Origin: Porodaedalea pini
Taxonomy: Eukaryota; Basidiomycota; Agaricomycetes; Hymenochaetales; Hymenochaetaceae
Reading direction: 5' to 3'
Assembly (NCBI GenBank): GCA_002794775.1
Contig: NBAY01000010.1
Span: forward strand, 1 to 64,000
DNA: 64,000 bases
Made by a program: the position numbers and the translations under genes. The notes beneath the pieces are model-generated. The model was not told the DNA's origin. It saw only the letters and a list, made by a program, of their open reading frames with translations, and did no database searches. Shown here piece after piece: positions 11,739 through 22,703 of the stretch. Each line of letters begins with the position of its first letter. Within the stretch, counting starts at the first letter, position 1.

Positions 11739-11886
11739 ACTCCTCTTCTTAAACCCCATCGGTTTCATACTCTCGATGATAATCTACCAACTCAAAGAAC
11801 CTCTCCTCACAGGCAGCTAGAGCTTCTTGTAGGGCTTCGTGGTGCGGAACGGCATTCAAGTACCACGACACCTCCTGGGCCACTGC

Positions 11887-13905
11887 TCAGTAGTCCTCCT
11901 TGAATTGTGCGGTGCCTTGCCATGAGTCTTCGACGGACTCATCTGGGAGCTCAGGCCAGAGATTATTAAGTTGTCCGACCGTTATCAGGAGCGCAGGAAA
12001 ACTCTTCTGGAGATGGGTCGTCCGCTGAAAAACAATCAACCGTAGCCCACTATATGATAGTGCATAAAACTTATGGTCGACTATGTTGTGCTTCAGCGCA
12101 TGGACCCTGCTCATGAAGCCCTTCATTAGTAGGAGAGGGGCGCGAGTGTGCTCTGTGTTGGTGATTATGGACCCGAAATAATGCTCTTGCAAGAGAGCGT
12201 GAAGGGTTCGTTCCATAGTACGGTAACTGTAGAAGTGACCGCCGATTGCAACGCTATCTTCCAGAGTAAGGACTGCATGCGGAGTGCACGGGGGCATGAA
12301 CCTACAGCAAGTCAGTCATCGAGAAGGGTAAAACTTGCGAGTCAGGATAAAGCTAGTAAATTCTCTTACAGTTCATCTCCTTCGGACAAGTACGCACAGT
12401 CGAACTCCGCCTCCGTCGCTTCCCACCCATTTTCCTCAGCATATAACTTGCCATCTCGCGCAATCCACCATGCCTTCTTCCCATGCAGCATGTAGATATG
12501 CGTTGCCATGCCGCCTGCGTCGATGTGGAGGCGGGAGTACGCGCTGGCGTGCGCAGCTAACGCCCACTGTGTGGCAAGCGACTTGAGCCCCAGCCTTGTA
12601 TATGGCGTCCACGACGCGTAGTCTTCATGAGCGTACTTGGAGAAGTCGTCGAAGTCACTATCGAGTTTACATTAGCGATTCGTCAGCGTGCATCATCGTG
12701 AGACGTACAGTGGAAGGCAGTTGTGAAGGAGAGGAACGTCCAGCGCGTTACAGCACCAACGAGGTTCTACTACCTTCCTAGGCTTCCCTTTTCTAGGTGG
12801 AGGAGGGGGGGCACGCTTCCTTCTAATTTCGTCCAGGAACTCCCTGATGGTAATGCGGCGTGTGATTGACGTCTCGTCGTCATTTGGCCCTCTCTTCAGA
12901 GTAAGATCTGTAAGGGGTACCTTAACCATGGATCAAAGTACAGCGAAGAGAAGACGTACCTCTGCATTGACGGTCCGCATCGATGTTGAGCAAGTTCTTG
13001 AGTTTGGGATCATCAATTCCTGTAATCCCATGGGGAGGGGTTGTGGGGGGGCCGACGACGTGTACAGTACCCTTGCTGATCATTTTGTTGCGCTGTTTGT
13101 TGGTCAAACTCTCCCAGTACGTCCGCTTGACGACCTGCAGACGCTTGGGTCCTTTGTGATTAGAGTCAGGACGTTTGCGCATGATCCCTGCTATTTCTTC
13201 CTGGGCCTCCCCCTAAACAAGCGGTGTCAGTGAACTACCAGAATACAAAGATTGAGGCTTACCATAGAAGGCCAGAATAAAACATCGTGCGTCACCTCTA
13301 CGAACTCGTCCGTGGCGTAAGTGGTTTCCAGCGCGCGGTCTGGCCGTTTCGTCAGCTCAGGCTCACCGTCTGACGCATCCGAGAGTGCCGTGAGATCGCT
13401 CATGTCGTCCAAGGCCCTCCGCGACTCCTCACTTTGCCGTTGGCATTCCCGAAGCTCAGACTCTGTGAGCGGCCTGAGAAAAGACAGTTTCGTGGGTTTT
13501 TGCTTTGGCTAAGCAAGGTAGGCTAAATATCAGTGACTTTTCAATGCATTACTTGTTAAACGTGCTCACAATTGGTGGTTTGTGATCATAGGCATGTCGA
13601 AGATTGTGGACATGGCTGCGAGGGGGAGGATACAAGCCCTTGGGGTCAAGTTCATCGCCTGAGTGCACATCATCCTGTAGGCGTGCACCATTCATCCTCG
13701 AAGCCTCCTGTACACCGACATCAGAGCTTTTGACGGGTTGATCTGCCCTAGCAGAATTGTCTACCTCCCTGCTGTCTGAACCGGCGCGTTTCTTCTTAGT
13801 GAACCTCTCTGGGGTGGTGGTACCGGCCAAATGCTTTTGTGGTACTACTTGGGAGTTGTTCTGTCCCCAAAAAAGTTCCACGTGTTTTGTAATACCTGAA
13901 AACAC
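11887..13905 (-). CDS. JmjC-domain protein, C-terminal exons
   Basis: Exons about 12780-12908, 12690-12779, 12370-12610 and 11887-12300 splice into a JmjC domain: CNALDVPLLHNCLP, LGLKSLATQWALAAHASAYS, then the iron-binding HxD in SRLHIDAGGMATHIYMLHGK, and after an intron PPCTPHAVLTLEDSVAIGGHFYS with the distal His. These are the three metal-ligand positions of JmjC 2OG-Fe(II) oxygenases, which act as histone demethylases or protein hydroxylases in the nucleus. Upstream exons (12922-13182, 13227-13412, 13549-13893) are basic, low-complexity sequence. The domain belongs to an agaricomycete-expanded JmjC group by motif similarity (inference). A TGA at 11887-11889 ends the frame, but the same frame stays open for about 45 further codons to 11740, hinting at an unrecognised intron or truncation. 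The locus probably continues upstream across an insert (13958-14903). Confidence 0.7.
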
Positions 13906-13957
13906 ACGAATAAGTGTGTTTGTTCCCCACTGTGGGTGAGAGGTCCAATGTAGATCC

Positions 13958-14903
13958 TGACTTAGGGGTGTCTGGGATCAATGGTCCTTTTGGGGATGTG
14001 ATCGCGTTGCTCTGGGAAGTTAGGAGTAGACTGCGGTGAGATCACTCGATGTACCGGTACGCGTCGGTACGCTTCGGTACATGCCGGTACATGTCGATAT
14101 CGAGAACAAAGGTCGGGAACTCCTGTCGCGTCTGTGGTTTGACCAGCACGGAGTCGGTACGCGCGGGTAATCAACACCGGTACGATGTGATCACGACGAG
14201 CGACGAGGTTCGAGTTACGAAGTATGAGACGAGAGACGGTTTCGAGAGACGAGATGCTAAGACGAAGACGGAATGACTATAAGATTATGAGAACTAAGAC
14301 AGATCGCACTCAAGTTACCCTATCTGAGGGAGACTCTGCGGTAGAACTGACTTGTCCTCTACCTACGACATGGGGTGCATATTTATACTAAGTCCAAAGA
14401 TCTATCTACAGTTAATAATTTCCATACGGGCATACTGTGCATATCAGTTGAAACATAGAGAAGTCGAAAGGAAAAGTCATAGGTCATAGAGGCACGCATA
14501 GAGTGCATAGAAATCAGAAGAACATAGGAAAAACATAAATCATAATGAGAAAAATGTCCGCTTCGCGTCTGATCACACCGGTGCTCCACCGGAACTCAGA
14601 TCGTCCAATCGGTACGTGGCTCCCGTCGTCGGACAGCAGTCCGGTACGTGTCTTGGCTGTATGCTCCATGTGACCGCGTCCCTAATCGTCGAGATAAGAT
14701 CTCCGGTACGTTCTGGTATGCTTTTGGAGGTGTCGGAATGTGCTGATGATGCGATCGCGAGGTTCTGATTCGAGACCAGACCGATCGGGTTGAGTCTGGT
14801 ACTGATCGGTACCCGTCAGAACCAGTTCTTAAATGCTTCTGGAGTGATCGGCGGTGATGGGACGATCGGCACGGCTCTACACCGAGGTTGTCTTCAGTAT
14901 ATA
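13958..14903 (-). mobile_element. LTR-like insert inside the JmjC locus
   Basis: AGATCC occurs at 13952-13957 and 14904-14909, immediately outside this segment, and looks like a target-site duplication. The segment has no conserved ORF. On the minus strand its first part carries scattered copies of GGTACG/CGGTAC, followed by a TATA-like TATAAAT (complement of 14381-14387), an arrangement like a LTR promoter; more GGTAC words cluster at 14045-14100. Removing it joins GGTGTGTGGATC to TACATTGGACCTC and restores an open frame. Terminal TG...CA is not obvious, so the element class is uncertain. Confidence 0.45.
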
Positions 14904-14909
14904 AGATCC

Positions 14910-17286
14910 ACACACCTTGTCCATTTTTTATGAGGTGAACTTCATGCGTGGCTGGCTCATCGACATCCATCCCAAAGTCACCATTTCCATTGCCGGGGCC
15001 AAAGTCGTGCGGTTCATCTATCTCCACATAGGCCTTGGGTTTTTTGCGCATCCTGATAGGGATTTTGCTACCCTTTGGGTACGTCAGCTGAGGGTACGGT
15101 AGTTGTTGACTCCAACGCACTTCAATCAAGGCGTCATCGCCATCCTCTTCCTTGCTGGACTCATAATCCTCAATGAACACCCTGCACTTCTTTCCTGCGT
15201 CGTCGGAAGCACTTGATGTGTTCGCTTTCTTCGAATGCACCTGCGTCTGCCTCGGGTCCGGGACTGGAACATCATCTTCTTCTTCCTCATCACTGCCGGC
15301 ATGTTCGTCTTTGCGCTTGCCTTTGACCTCACCTTCGTCCCTCTCAATGTCTGGTTCGTCATCGTCATCTTGCTCCTCGACAATCTCTTTTGACTTCTTG
15401 GGATGACGAGGCTTCTTTGCGAGAGGTTTGGCACCTGGATTACCCCGCACCAGCACAGATTTCGGACATTCTCCGAGATTTCTGGGTGACAGCGGCATAT
15501 CGGATGGAGGCTGGTCGACTTCAGGCTCCACCTCTGGAAACTCTGGCTTCAAGCTTGTGCTCCACAGACGAATCTCCCTCATCAGCCACTCCTCTGGCTC
15601 ATCTCCTGTGAGGTCGATGACCACCCCCTTTCGGGCGTTCGAGCGTACGTCTTCGATCTTGCTGCTCAGGATCTGGACGACTTGAAGGCTGACAGGTTTC
15701 AACTTCTGCTGCTTGTCCCACTCACGGTCAACATCTGCAATTTGAATCTGGCTCTTGTCTATTGCAGGGGACGACAATTTGATAACATTTCGGCTCTCCC
15801 AGTCTCTAAGTATGGTGGACATTGAGTCATCGAACGACTTCCGGCCGAATACTGCCATCTTGCAGATGAGGTTCAGCAGGCCATACTCGATGTCACGGTG
15901 CTGGGTGTGCGGAAGGAGAGCCGTGACTCCCATGCCCTTTAAGGTGTCAAGAAAGCTAGCTCATTAGAGATGGAAAAAAGAGCTCACTTCGACTATTTGC
16001 CTAAGGCCGACGTGAGACGACCCACTCTGCATGTACTGGAGTGTGCTCAGAAGGCACACAGGTGATATTGCAGTTGCGAGATAAAGGGGGCAGAGAAAAT
16101 TGAAGTCGTCCATCTTCATGAGTGATTCTGAGAGATTAGGGGTAGAATTCCCTAAATTATTACGTTGTAAACACATCAGAAAATGAAAGCAAGTAGAAGG
16201 TGTTGACAAACTTTAACACCTCGACGATACGAGGAGGCATGTAGCTAGGATCATCAGTAGGATGCATAGACTCCCTCTGACAAATTCAGCCCTTGTTAGC
16301 TGACTAACACACTGAGCGGACAGAGTAAAAGGGACGATAAACACCTGAGCAAGAGCAAATAGGCCAAGCGCTGCCTGGCAGAAGTTGTTTTCTACCTTGG
16401 CCAACCTTACACGTGACTCAGTGTCCTCTATACCACCCATCAGGGATGCCAATACTGATGTCCTCTGCAATATCCCTGCAGAGGCGTTGCTCTGTCCAGG
16501 AACCAGCGAACGAGAGGTCAGCGAGGTAACCCCTGACATCTCAGCACACTCATTTTTGTCCTCAGATCCTGCTGGCCTCGAGTCCCCGGCAGTGATGCTC
16601 TGAACACTTTTATGTTTCCCCCTCTTCTTGGGAGGCTTCTTTGCAGGTTCTGTAGACGCGACGGGCATATTCTTGTAGGTGTTCCAAATGTCGAGGAAAC
16701 TAGCGAGTGTCTCGTCCCACTTCAGGTGTAGGTCGAAGATTCTCTGGTACTTCTCAATGTCCGATCTCTTTCCAGGTGGCATGTGTGGTATGGGAAGTGG
16801 GCGGTTGTCAGTATCCAGGCAATCACTTAAAGCCCATGCCAACCTGTCAGCAACGATGAGCTGCATAAAAGCATGCATGAAGTCGGTTGCGGTGGTCTGT
16901 TGCAAGTTGTCGCAAAAGGCATGGTGAGCTAGTATGTGTCCATCATGCTCTGAACATTTCAAGCTTTTTTTCAGCTGTAGATCAAAGTCCTACGTGTTTC
17001 TGAATAGCAAGGATACAATACTTCCCTCGTCAAAGTCTCCGCTGAGTGATTTCATAGAAGAGCCTTCGAGATAAAACTGCCACATTTCTGGTTTGGCATA
17101 GTAGGCAGCAGAAGCCCCGATGGGGGTTAAGACCACAGCAGCTGTCTTCCCATTGAGAGAGCGCCTCTTCCAACACTTATCGAGCTCCTCCTTTACTGCC
17201 CAGTCATCGTCATTCGTCTCGCTAGGTGAAACCTCACGAATTGTTTTAGGCATCATGGAGAGTAGCTTAGAGGTGCTTGCTTGCAT
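14910..17286 (-). CDS. Unrecognised N-terminal exons, probably of the JmjC locus
   Basis: Exons 16990-17286, 16213-16975, 15964-16209 and about 14910-15933 are separated by short introns and share orientation and spacing, so they are read as one gene. The first exon begins MQASTSKLLSMMPKTIREVS. The second has ATDFMHAFMQLIVADRLAWA and a KKPPKKRGKHK basic patch. The last has a helical start (MGVTALLPHTQHRDIEYGLL), VVIDLTGDEPEEW, which resembles a SUMO-interacting-type hydrophobic-acidic motif, and a long acidic/basic disordered region (about 15130-15440) typical of nuclear proteins. No enzymatic domain is recognised here. It runs directly into the LTR-like insert, beyond which the frame continues toward the JmjC domain. 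Whether it is one gene or two is open. The start lies about 120 bp from palindrome copy 3. Confidence 0.5.
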
Positions 17287-17409
17287 TGTGAGTGGTGAGC
17301 GGTGAGTGTGAAGTCACGGATTAGGCGCGAGTTGCTTAGCATGAATTCAATGATGCCATCATGCCTTACACGTGACAAGGTTGGCTTCTGTAGTCATGGG
17401 AGTATCACG

Positions 17410-17515
17410 TGTGACTGACGGGCTTTTAGCGACGCTAAAAGCGCATCAGTCACAGTCATGTCCCATGTGCGTTACAGTGACTGACAGGCTTTTAGCATCG
17501 CTAGAAGCCCATCAG
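17410..17515. repeat. Two-hairpin palindrome (hairpin family, copy 3)
   Basis: Arms 17410-17430 and 17434-17454 pair with two mismatches around GAC. Arms 17481-17496 and 17500-17515 pair with two mismatches around ATC. The loop trinucleotides GAC and ATC and their order are the same as in copy 2, so the two are homologous units. This copy is more diverged and its outer arms are only partly complementary. Confidence 0.85.
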
Positions 17516-17539
17516 TTGCTCACGACAACTCCTAGGGTC

Positions 17540-17988
17540 AAGGCTGCCTTCTGTGCTCAGAAATCCTGTACCAAAATCACTTGGGTATAATTTTAAACCT
17601 ATATGACTATTTATTATGAAAGATGAAAGAGATTACCAAGTCAAATAAGTAGAAAATAATCCTGTACGAAATGACTGTCACAAGTTGGACTGAATGAGCA
17701 TGCTGAGTTGGACCAAAGGGGTTGAGAAGGAAATTAAAAGCTTAATGAGGGTATTGTGAACCTGACAGTTGAACATCGGATGAAGTAAAAAGAGAGGCAA
17801 ATGAGTGGCAGTTAGTTGGCTTAGAATTGATCTCAAAAGAATGGCGCAGCATGTGGAAGTAGCTTAGGATGACTAGTCTAGGAGTTCAAGGATTGTATTT
17901 CCATCGTCTGTTTTCGTCTCCTTCCATGCTAGTTCTCCCACTTGTGAAGAGTGGGGAGTTGTTAAGTTGGAGACCTCCTGTTTAAACT
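17540..17988. other. Spacer, no gene seen
   Basis: AT-rich, with no supported frame on either strand. It separates palindrome copy 3 from the 3' end of the disrupted cysteine-containing gene. Confidence 0.4.
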
Positions 17989-18795
17989 TTAACCGTATGT
18001 CAGAGTAGATCTGCCAGTAGTATACAAGTAGGGTTCTCTTACAACTGTGCATTCGATATGGGTCAGTTGGTTTGAGTTGTTACCATCCTCTTGGTGTTCC
18101 TCGTCTTGGGGAACCTCATCATCTGCACGAGTGGTTTTGGGGACTTCCATACCAAAGGTACACAGACACCGACAGGCCTCTTCAGCCACATCTTCGTCGT
18201 ACATGACGCTTTCAAAGTGCCCACTTCGGACAAAATGTTCTCGAGCAAGTTCATCGCTCACCTGAAGGTCCTCTTTAATGAACAAGATACAGACCTCTGG
18301 CATGAGAATGCTGTGCATGACTTCTGCAGTTGGAACTTTGCTACCTTGCACGGTGCCTACCCCTGATTTAAAGGCGATGCTTAGAGCAGTATATATGACT
18401 GATGCTCCAGGTTCACCAAAGCTAAATGAGGGTCAGACTTAGAGCACATCGCATTAAACATTATGGTCACGTACTAGCCATAGTTGAAAAGCCCCTCATC
18501 TGTACTGGGAATCCAACCTTTGTGATTCTCAACCAACGCCATAGCTTTGGAGTATGTGGGGAGAACTGTAGGGTCCGCAGCCCACGCCACGACGCGGCTG
18601 GAGAAGATGAAAAGTTGGACACGTTCCGCAAACTCGAACCAGTCTGTCACTATCCTCCAGCCCTCCTCTGCACCTAGCTCTGTTGCATGAACCCTGCATA
18701 CTCCCTCGCATGAATTGCCTCCAAACTTTAAGCCGTCATTCTCCCTATAGTTGTGAAGGAGGCCATCCATGTGAACTTGGGCATCTGTGAGCATC
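17989..18795 (-). pseudogene. 3' part of a cysteine-containing gene disrupted by a chromovirus
   Basis: Exon 18474-18795 (reading MLTDAQVHMDGLLHNYREND onward) splices through a GTACGT donor at about 18470 and an acceptor near 18417 to the final exon ending at the stop at 17989. The joined frame reads NYGYFGEPGASVIYTALSI across the junction and continues with VPTAEVMHSILMPEVCILF and an acidic tail. The upstream half of the same gene lies at 25103-27053, beyond the retrotransposon. Joining at the 5-bp target duplication GCATC gives an uninterrupted frame (GLQGM then LTDAQ). No family recognised; a distant alpha-kinase-like fold was considered but no motif supports it. Confidence 0.65.
18791..18795. 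other. Target-site duplication, left copy (GCATC)
   Basis: GCATC here and at 25103-25107 flank the LTR element exactly, a 5-bp duplication as expected for a Ty3/Gypsy integrase. Confidence 0.95.
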
Positions 18796-19208
18796 TGTTA
18801 GGCGGGAGCCCGGGAGACGACTCGGACTGGGCAGGCCTCGGCTGACTGTCGTCTGGGACGTGCTATACTCGAGCGTAATCTCGGGACACGCTTACTCAGG
18901 CTAGGTCGTCGCGGAGGTAAGAGGATTAATACAAGTCTAAACTAATACAAGGGGGACGAGTCTCACCTAGGTCGTCGCGGAGGTAAGAGGAAAAGCAGAA
19001 CAAGGAGTTCATGCGATTCCTGAGACCTTATATAGCGACGACCGTGAGACTATATTACCTAACATTGCATAACGAGTGGGAATGGAACGAATGAAGGCAG
19101 TGTGGGGATGATTGTGTAAGATGGGTAAATATAATGAAAAGGACGAATATAATAAAGGAAATGGTAAAAGGGAAAATAAAGGAAAAGGTGAAAGTTCAGG
19201 TTCTAACA
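18796..19208 (-). repeat. 3' LTR of the chromovirus
   Basis: 413 bp, TGTTAG...CTAACA, differing from the other LTR at three visible bases (for example G/A near 18804). It contains a direct repeat of CTAGGTCGTCGCGGAGGTAA (about 18901 and 18967) and a TATA-like TATATAAG on the minus strand near 19030. Confidence 0.95.
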
Positions 19209-22200
19209 TTACCCCCCCTTCAAGGTTGGGCGTCCCGACCAACCATGATTGCGGTCGTCAGGTTCGGTGTCGACGAAGAGCGGACGGAGTCGTTGACAAG
19301 GGATGTCGAGTTTCCGAGGTGCACCGGGATGTTTGAGGTAGAACTCAGCGATCGCCTCCTTCGCGTTCTCGCCGAAATCTGTCTCAGGCTGCCAAGTAGG
19401 TTCATTATAGCCGACCCATTTGACAAGGTACTGTAGTTTCCCTCGGTGCAGACGTGAGTCTAAGACTTCCTCGAGTTCGTACTCCTCCTCGTTGTCGACG
19501 ATGTCTGGCGGCGGCGGCGGCGGTTGCTTCTGGCTTTCAAAGGACGGTTCAATGGTGGGTTTCAACAGGGCTTCGTTGAAGACAGGATGGACCTTTTTCC
19601 ATCGCTTTGGGAGTTTGAGCTTGTACGTGCTCGCTCCTACCTTGTCGACGACGTCAAAGGGGCCATACCATTTGTCTGCGAGTTTCTTTGTCGGCGAGTC
19701 TGTACTGATGTTTCGCCCGTCAAGGAAGACCTTGTCTCCAGCCTTGTACTCCACCGAAGCTCCTGCTGTCCGGTCATGGTAGCGCTTCATGTCCTCTGCT
19801 GCCTTGACTAGGTTGTCCTTTGCAGCGCGATGAGTCTCCTTGATGTGCTTTGCGAATTCTTCCGCTGACATGTTAGCAGATGAGGTTCGCGTCGTGTTGA
19901 AACTCAAGGGGTGACGTCCTGTGTTCACGTAGAAGGGGGACATCTTTGTTGCCGAGTGTTCGTGGTTGTTGTACGCGAACTCTGCGAGGGGGAGCCAGTC
20001 CTTCCAGTCCGATTGCCGATGGTTAACGAAGAGTCGAAGGTACTGTTCGAGCTCTTGGTTAACGCGTTCCGTTTGACCATCCGTCTGTGGATGGTACGCT
20101 GTCGACGGGTTGCCTTCAATGTGCAGAAGTTTGTACAGCTCCTTCATCATCGACGCATCGAACTGTGTACCTCGGTCGTGGATGATCTTCTTCGGTAGGC
20201 CATGGAGGTGGAAGACGTGGTCGCGGTATAGCTGGGCCATGCCTTCTGCTGACAGCCTAGTCGTCGTCGGGATCGCGTGCATCTGCTTCAAGAACCTATC
20301 CACGAAGACGCAGATCGCGTTGTGTCCCTTGGAGTCCGGGAGCTCTCCGATTAGGTCGACTGTAACAATTTCCCAGGGTCCTTCAGGGACAGCATTTGGA
20401 TGAAGCGGTCTAGACCTCGACGTTCTTAAGGCTTTCGTCCGCTGACAGCGGTCGCATCCCCGGACGTATGCTCGGACGTCGGAGAACATTGATGCCCACC
20501 AGAAATCGCGACGGACGAGCTCTACTGTCTTCGACGCTCCCGGATGACCAGCCAGAACCGAGTCGTGGCACTCCCGCAACACGGCCTCCTTTATTGTCGA
20601 TGGGACATACACCTTGCCTTTCATCCGCCACAACTCGTCGACCTCCACTAAACCCGTAGGCCTCTCTGACTCGTCTTGCGCCCTCTGCGCTTCTCCCACT
20701 CGTTCCACCACCTCGTCGCGCGACGTCCGCACCACTCCACGGTTCAACCACTTATCCTTGATGAACACGACCCCATCATTGTCATCTTTGCCCTGATCAT
20801 AGCCCGCCATGCACGATAGCAGGTCGGCCTTGCCCATCGTCTTGCCCGACTTGTGTTCGAGGTGGAAGTCGAATTCTTCAAGTTCGGTCCGCCAGCGAGC
20901 TTGGCGATAGCTCAGCTTCTGCGCCGACCTGAAGTAGGTGAGGTTGGCGTGGTCGGACCAGATTTCAATCTTGTGGCGAGCGCCAAGGAGGTATTGCCGC
21001 CACTCCTTGAGTGCCGAAACGATTGCGAGCATCTCCTTGTCGTAGATCTCGTAATTTCGTTCTGCTGGTTCCAGTGCCTCTGACCTGTATGTGATCACCC
21101 TCCACTTCCCTTCCTGCTTCTGCAACAACACACCACCGAGCGCAAAGTTCGACGAGTCTGCTTCTACGCGGAAAGGGCCCTCATCATTGGCGATGGCTAG
21201 GACTGGAGGTGAGCAGAGACGTTGTCTCAGCTCCTCAAACGCTTCCTGCTGTTCGGTCTCCCATACCCAGTCCTTCTTGCCCGTTAATGACGTCAATGGT
21301 CGGACCACCTTGCTGTAGTCCTTAATAAACCGTCTCAGCCAGTTTCCCATACCGAGGAACTGTTGCAGCTCCTTGAGGTTCTGTGGGACTGGCCAGTTCG
21401 CAATCGCCTCCGTCTTTGCCGGGTCAGCCCTGATCTCGCCATTGCCGATGATGTGGCCGAGGTATTTGATGACCTTGGCGTCAAACTCGCACTTCTCCGG
21501 CTTCAGGTACAGGCCATTTTCTCGGAGGATCTGGAGTACGCGCCTCGACGTGTCGATATGCTCCTCAATGGTTTCCGAGAGGATCAGGATGTCGTCGAGG
21601 TATACGATGATCAAGTTCGCGTAGATTAGGTCCTTAAAGATGTGGTTGACAAAGGCCTGGAATGTGGCCGGCGCGTTGCAAAGGCCAAAAAACATGACCG
21701 TCGGTTCGAAGAGGCCCATGTTCGTGCGAAACGCTGCCTTCCATTCATCACCCTCGCGGATCCGGATATTGTAGTACCCCCAGCGAAGGTCAAGCTTAGT
21801 GATGTACTTCGCTTTCTTGACCTTGTCGACGAGTTCGTCAATGAGAGGGAGGGGATACTTGTTCTTGATCGTACCGTCATTGAGCTTACGGTAATCCTGG
21901 ATCGGGCGTAGCGATTTGTCGGCCTTCTTAATAAAGAAGAAGGGCGACGCCATGGGTGATATCGACCGTCGAATGCGACCCGACTTCAGATTTTCATCAA
22001 GGAAGTCCTTGAGTGACTGCTGCTCAGTTGGCGTGAGCGGGTAGATCTTACAGTCGCTCGGTTTGAAGTCGGGCTTCAAGTCGATGACATGGTCCCAGGG
22101 TCGGTGTTCTGGCAGCTTCTCGAAACCTTTTTCGCTGAAAACGTCGGCGTAGTCGTTGAGGTATGCGGGCCAGGATGCCTTGTCCATCCGCATCTCACTC

Positions 22201-22703
22201 ATCCTCCTCATCTGTTCCACCACCTTCTTCACCTCGCCTAGGTCCTCCACCGGCTCCCTCTCGATCGCACATTCTTCTGGACAGCGGGTGAATTCAATCG
22301 AACCCGTTTTCCAGTCGACCTCCGGATTGTGACGTCGAAGCCAGTCATACCCCAGGAAGATGTTTGACGACGCTAGGGACGTTACTGCGAGGACGATCCT
22401 TTCCTGGTGACGGCCGATCATGAGCTCGACGTCAACGTACTCCTCGATCAATCCGGCCTCATTGTGCGTGCCATCGGCATTGAGCACCGCGAGGGGTCGA
22501 ATGTAGCGTTTCGTTTCCAACCCGTACCTCTCGACGAACCTGACGTCGATGCAGGATCCCGTGCATCCCGAATCCACAAGGGCATGCGCATCTACCTCTC
22601 TCGCCTCACCCGCTATCTCATGCTCGACGGTCAGGAGAAGGTCCAGCTGGCGTCCGCCAGTTCCTCTCATGAACAGTTGCTCATATTCTTCATCTTTGTT
22701 CAC
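19209..22703 (-). CDS. pol: Chromovirus Pol: protease, reverse transcriptase, RNase H, integrase, chromodomain
   Basis: 1164 residues. Aspartic protease with ALVDSGCTGSCID (catalytic Asp about residue 44). Reverse transcriptase from about 215 to 400, with FFGLCNAPATFQ and the active-site YLDD at 368-371. RNase H with EADSSNFALGGVLLQ. Integrase with the zinc-binding HHCC region (HDSVLAGHPGASK... CDRCQRTK) and the DDE core (VTVDLIGE; HDRGTQFD; PQTDGQTERVNQ with Glu). The C-terminus (about 1075-1124) is a chromodomain: YELEEVLDSRLHRGKLQYLV then KWVGYNEPTW, which in this group can direct integration to marked chromatin. No internal stop is seen. Its TAA abuts the first base of the 3' LTR and the last codons overlap the polypurine tract. 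It starts 131 bp downstream of gag in another frame, so expression by frameshift, reinitiation or splicing is unresolved. Confidence 0.95.
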   Translation of the reverse strand: MNKDEEYEQLFMRGTGGRQLDLLLTVEHEIAGEAREVDAHALVDSGCTGSCIDVRFVERYGLETKRYIRPLAVLNADGTHNEAGLIEEYVDVELMIGRHQERIVLAVTSLASSNIFLGYDWLRRHNPEVDWKTGSIEFTRCPEECAIEREPVEDLGEVKKVVEQMRRMSEMRMDKASWPAYLNDYADVFSEKGFEKLPEHRPWDHVIDLKPDFKPSDCKIYPLTPTEQQSLKDFLDENLKSGRIRRSISPMASPFFFIKKADKSLRPIQDYRKLNDGTIKNKYPLPLIDELVDKVKKAKYITKLDLRWGYYNIRIREGDEWKAAFRTNMGLFEPTVMFFGLCNAPATFQAFVNHIFKDLIYANLIIVYLDDILILSETIEEHIDTSRRVLQILRENGLYLKPEKCEFDAKVIKYLGHIIGNGEIRADPAKTEAIANWPVPQNLKELQQFLGMGNWLRRFIKDYSKVVRPLTSLTGKKDWVWETEQQEAFEELRQRLCSPPVLAIANDEGPFRVEADSSNFALGGVLLQKQEGKWRVITYRSEALEPAERNYEIYDKEMLAIVSALKEWRQYLLGARHKIEIWSDHANLTYFRSAQKLSYRQARWRTELEEFDFHLEHKSGKTMGKADLLSCMAGYDQGKDDNDGVVFIKDKWLNRGVVRTSRDEVVERVGEAQRAQDESERPTGLVEVDELWRMKGKVYVPSTIKEAVLRECHDSVLAGHPGASKTVELVRRDFWWASMFSDVRAYVRGCDRCQRTKALRTSRSRPLHPNAVPEGPWEIVTVDLIGELPDSKGHNAICVFVDRFLKQMHAIPTTTRLSAEGMAQLYRDHVFHLHGLPKKIIHDRGTQFDASMMKELYKLLHIEGNPSTAYHPQTDGQTERVNQELEQYLRLFVNHRQSDWKDWLPLAEFAYNNHEHSATKMSPFYVNTGRHPLSFNTTRTSSANMSAEEFAKHIKETHRAAKDNLVKAAEDMKRYHDRTAGASVEYKAGDKVFLDGRNISTDSPTKKLADKWYGPFDVVDKVGASTYKLKLPKRWKKVHPVFNEALLKPTIEPSFESQKQPPPPPPDIVDNEEEYELEEVLDSRLHRGKLQYLVKWVGYNEPTWQPETDFGENAKEAIAEFYLKHPGAPRKLDIPCQRLRPLFVDTEPDDRNHGWSGRPTLKGG
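19210..19221 (-). other. Polypurine tract
   Basis: On the minus strand AAGGGGGGG followed by TAA lies directly against the 3' LTR. This is the expected place for the plus-strand primer of reverse transcription, and here it is part of the pol coding sequence (LKGG-stop). Confidence 0.75.

Noticed and set aside
15126..15434. Basic and Ser-rich frames on both strands in the acidic region
   Set aside because: Other-frame readings of a low-complexity Asp/Glu-rich exon.
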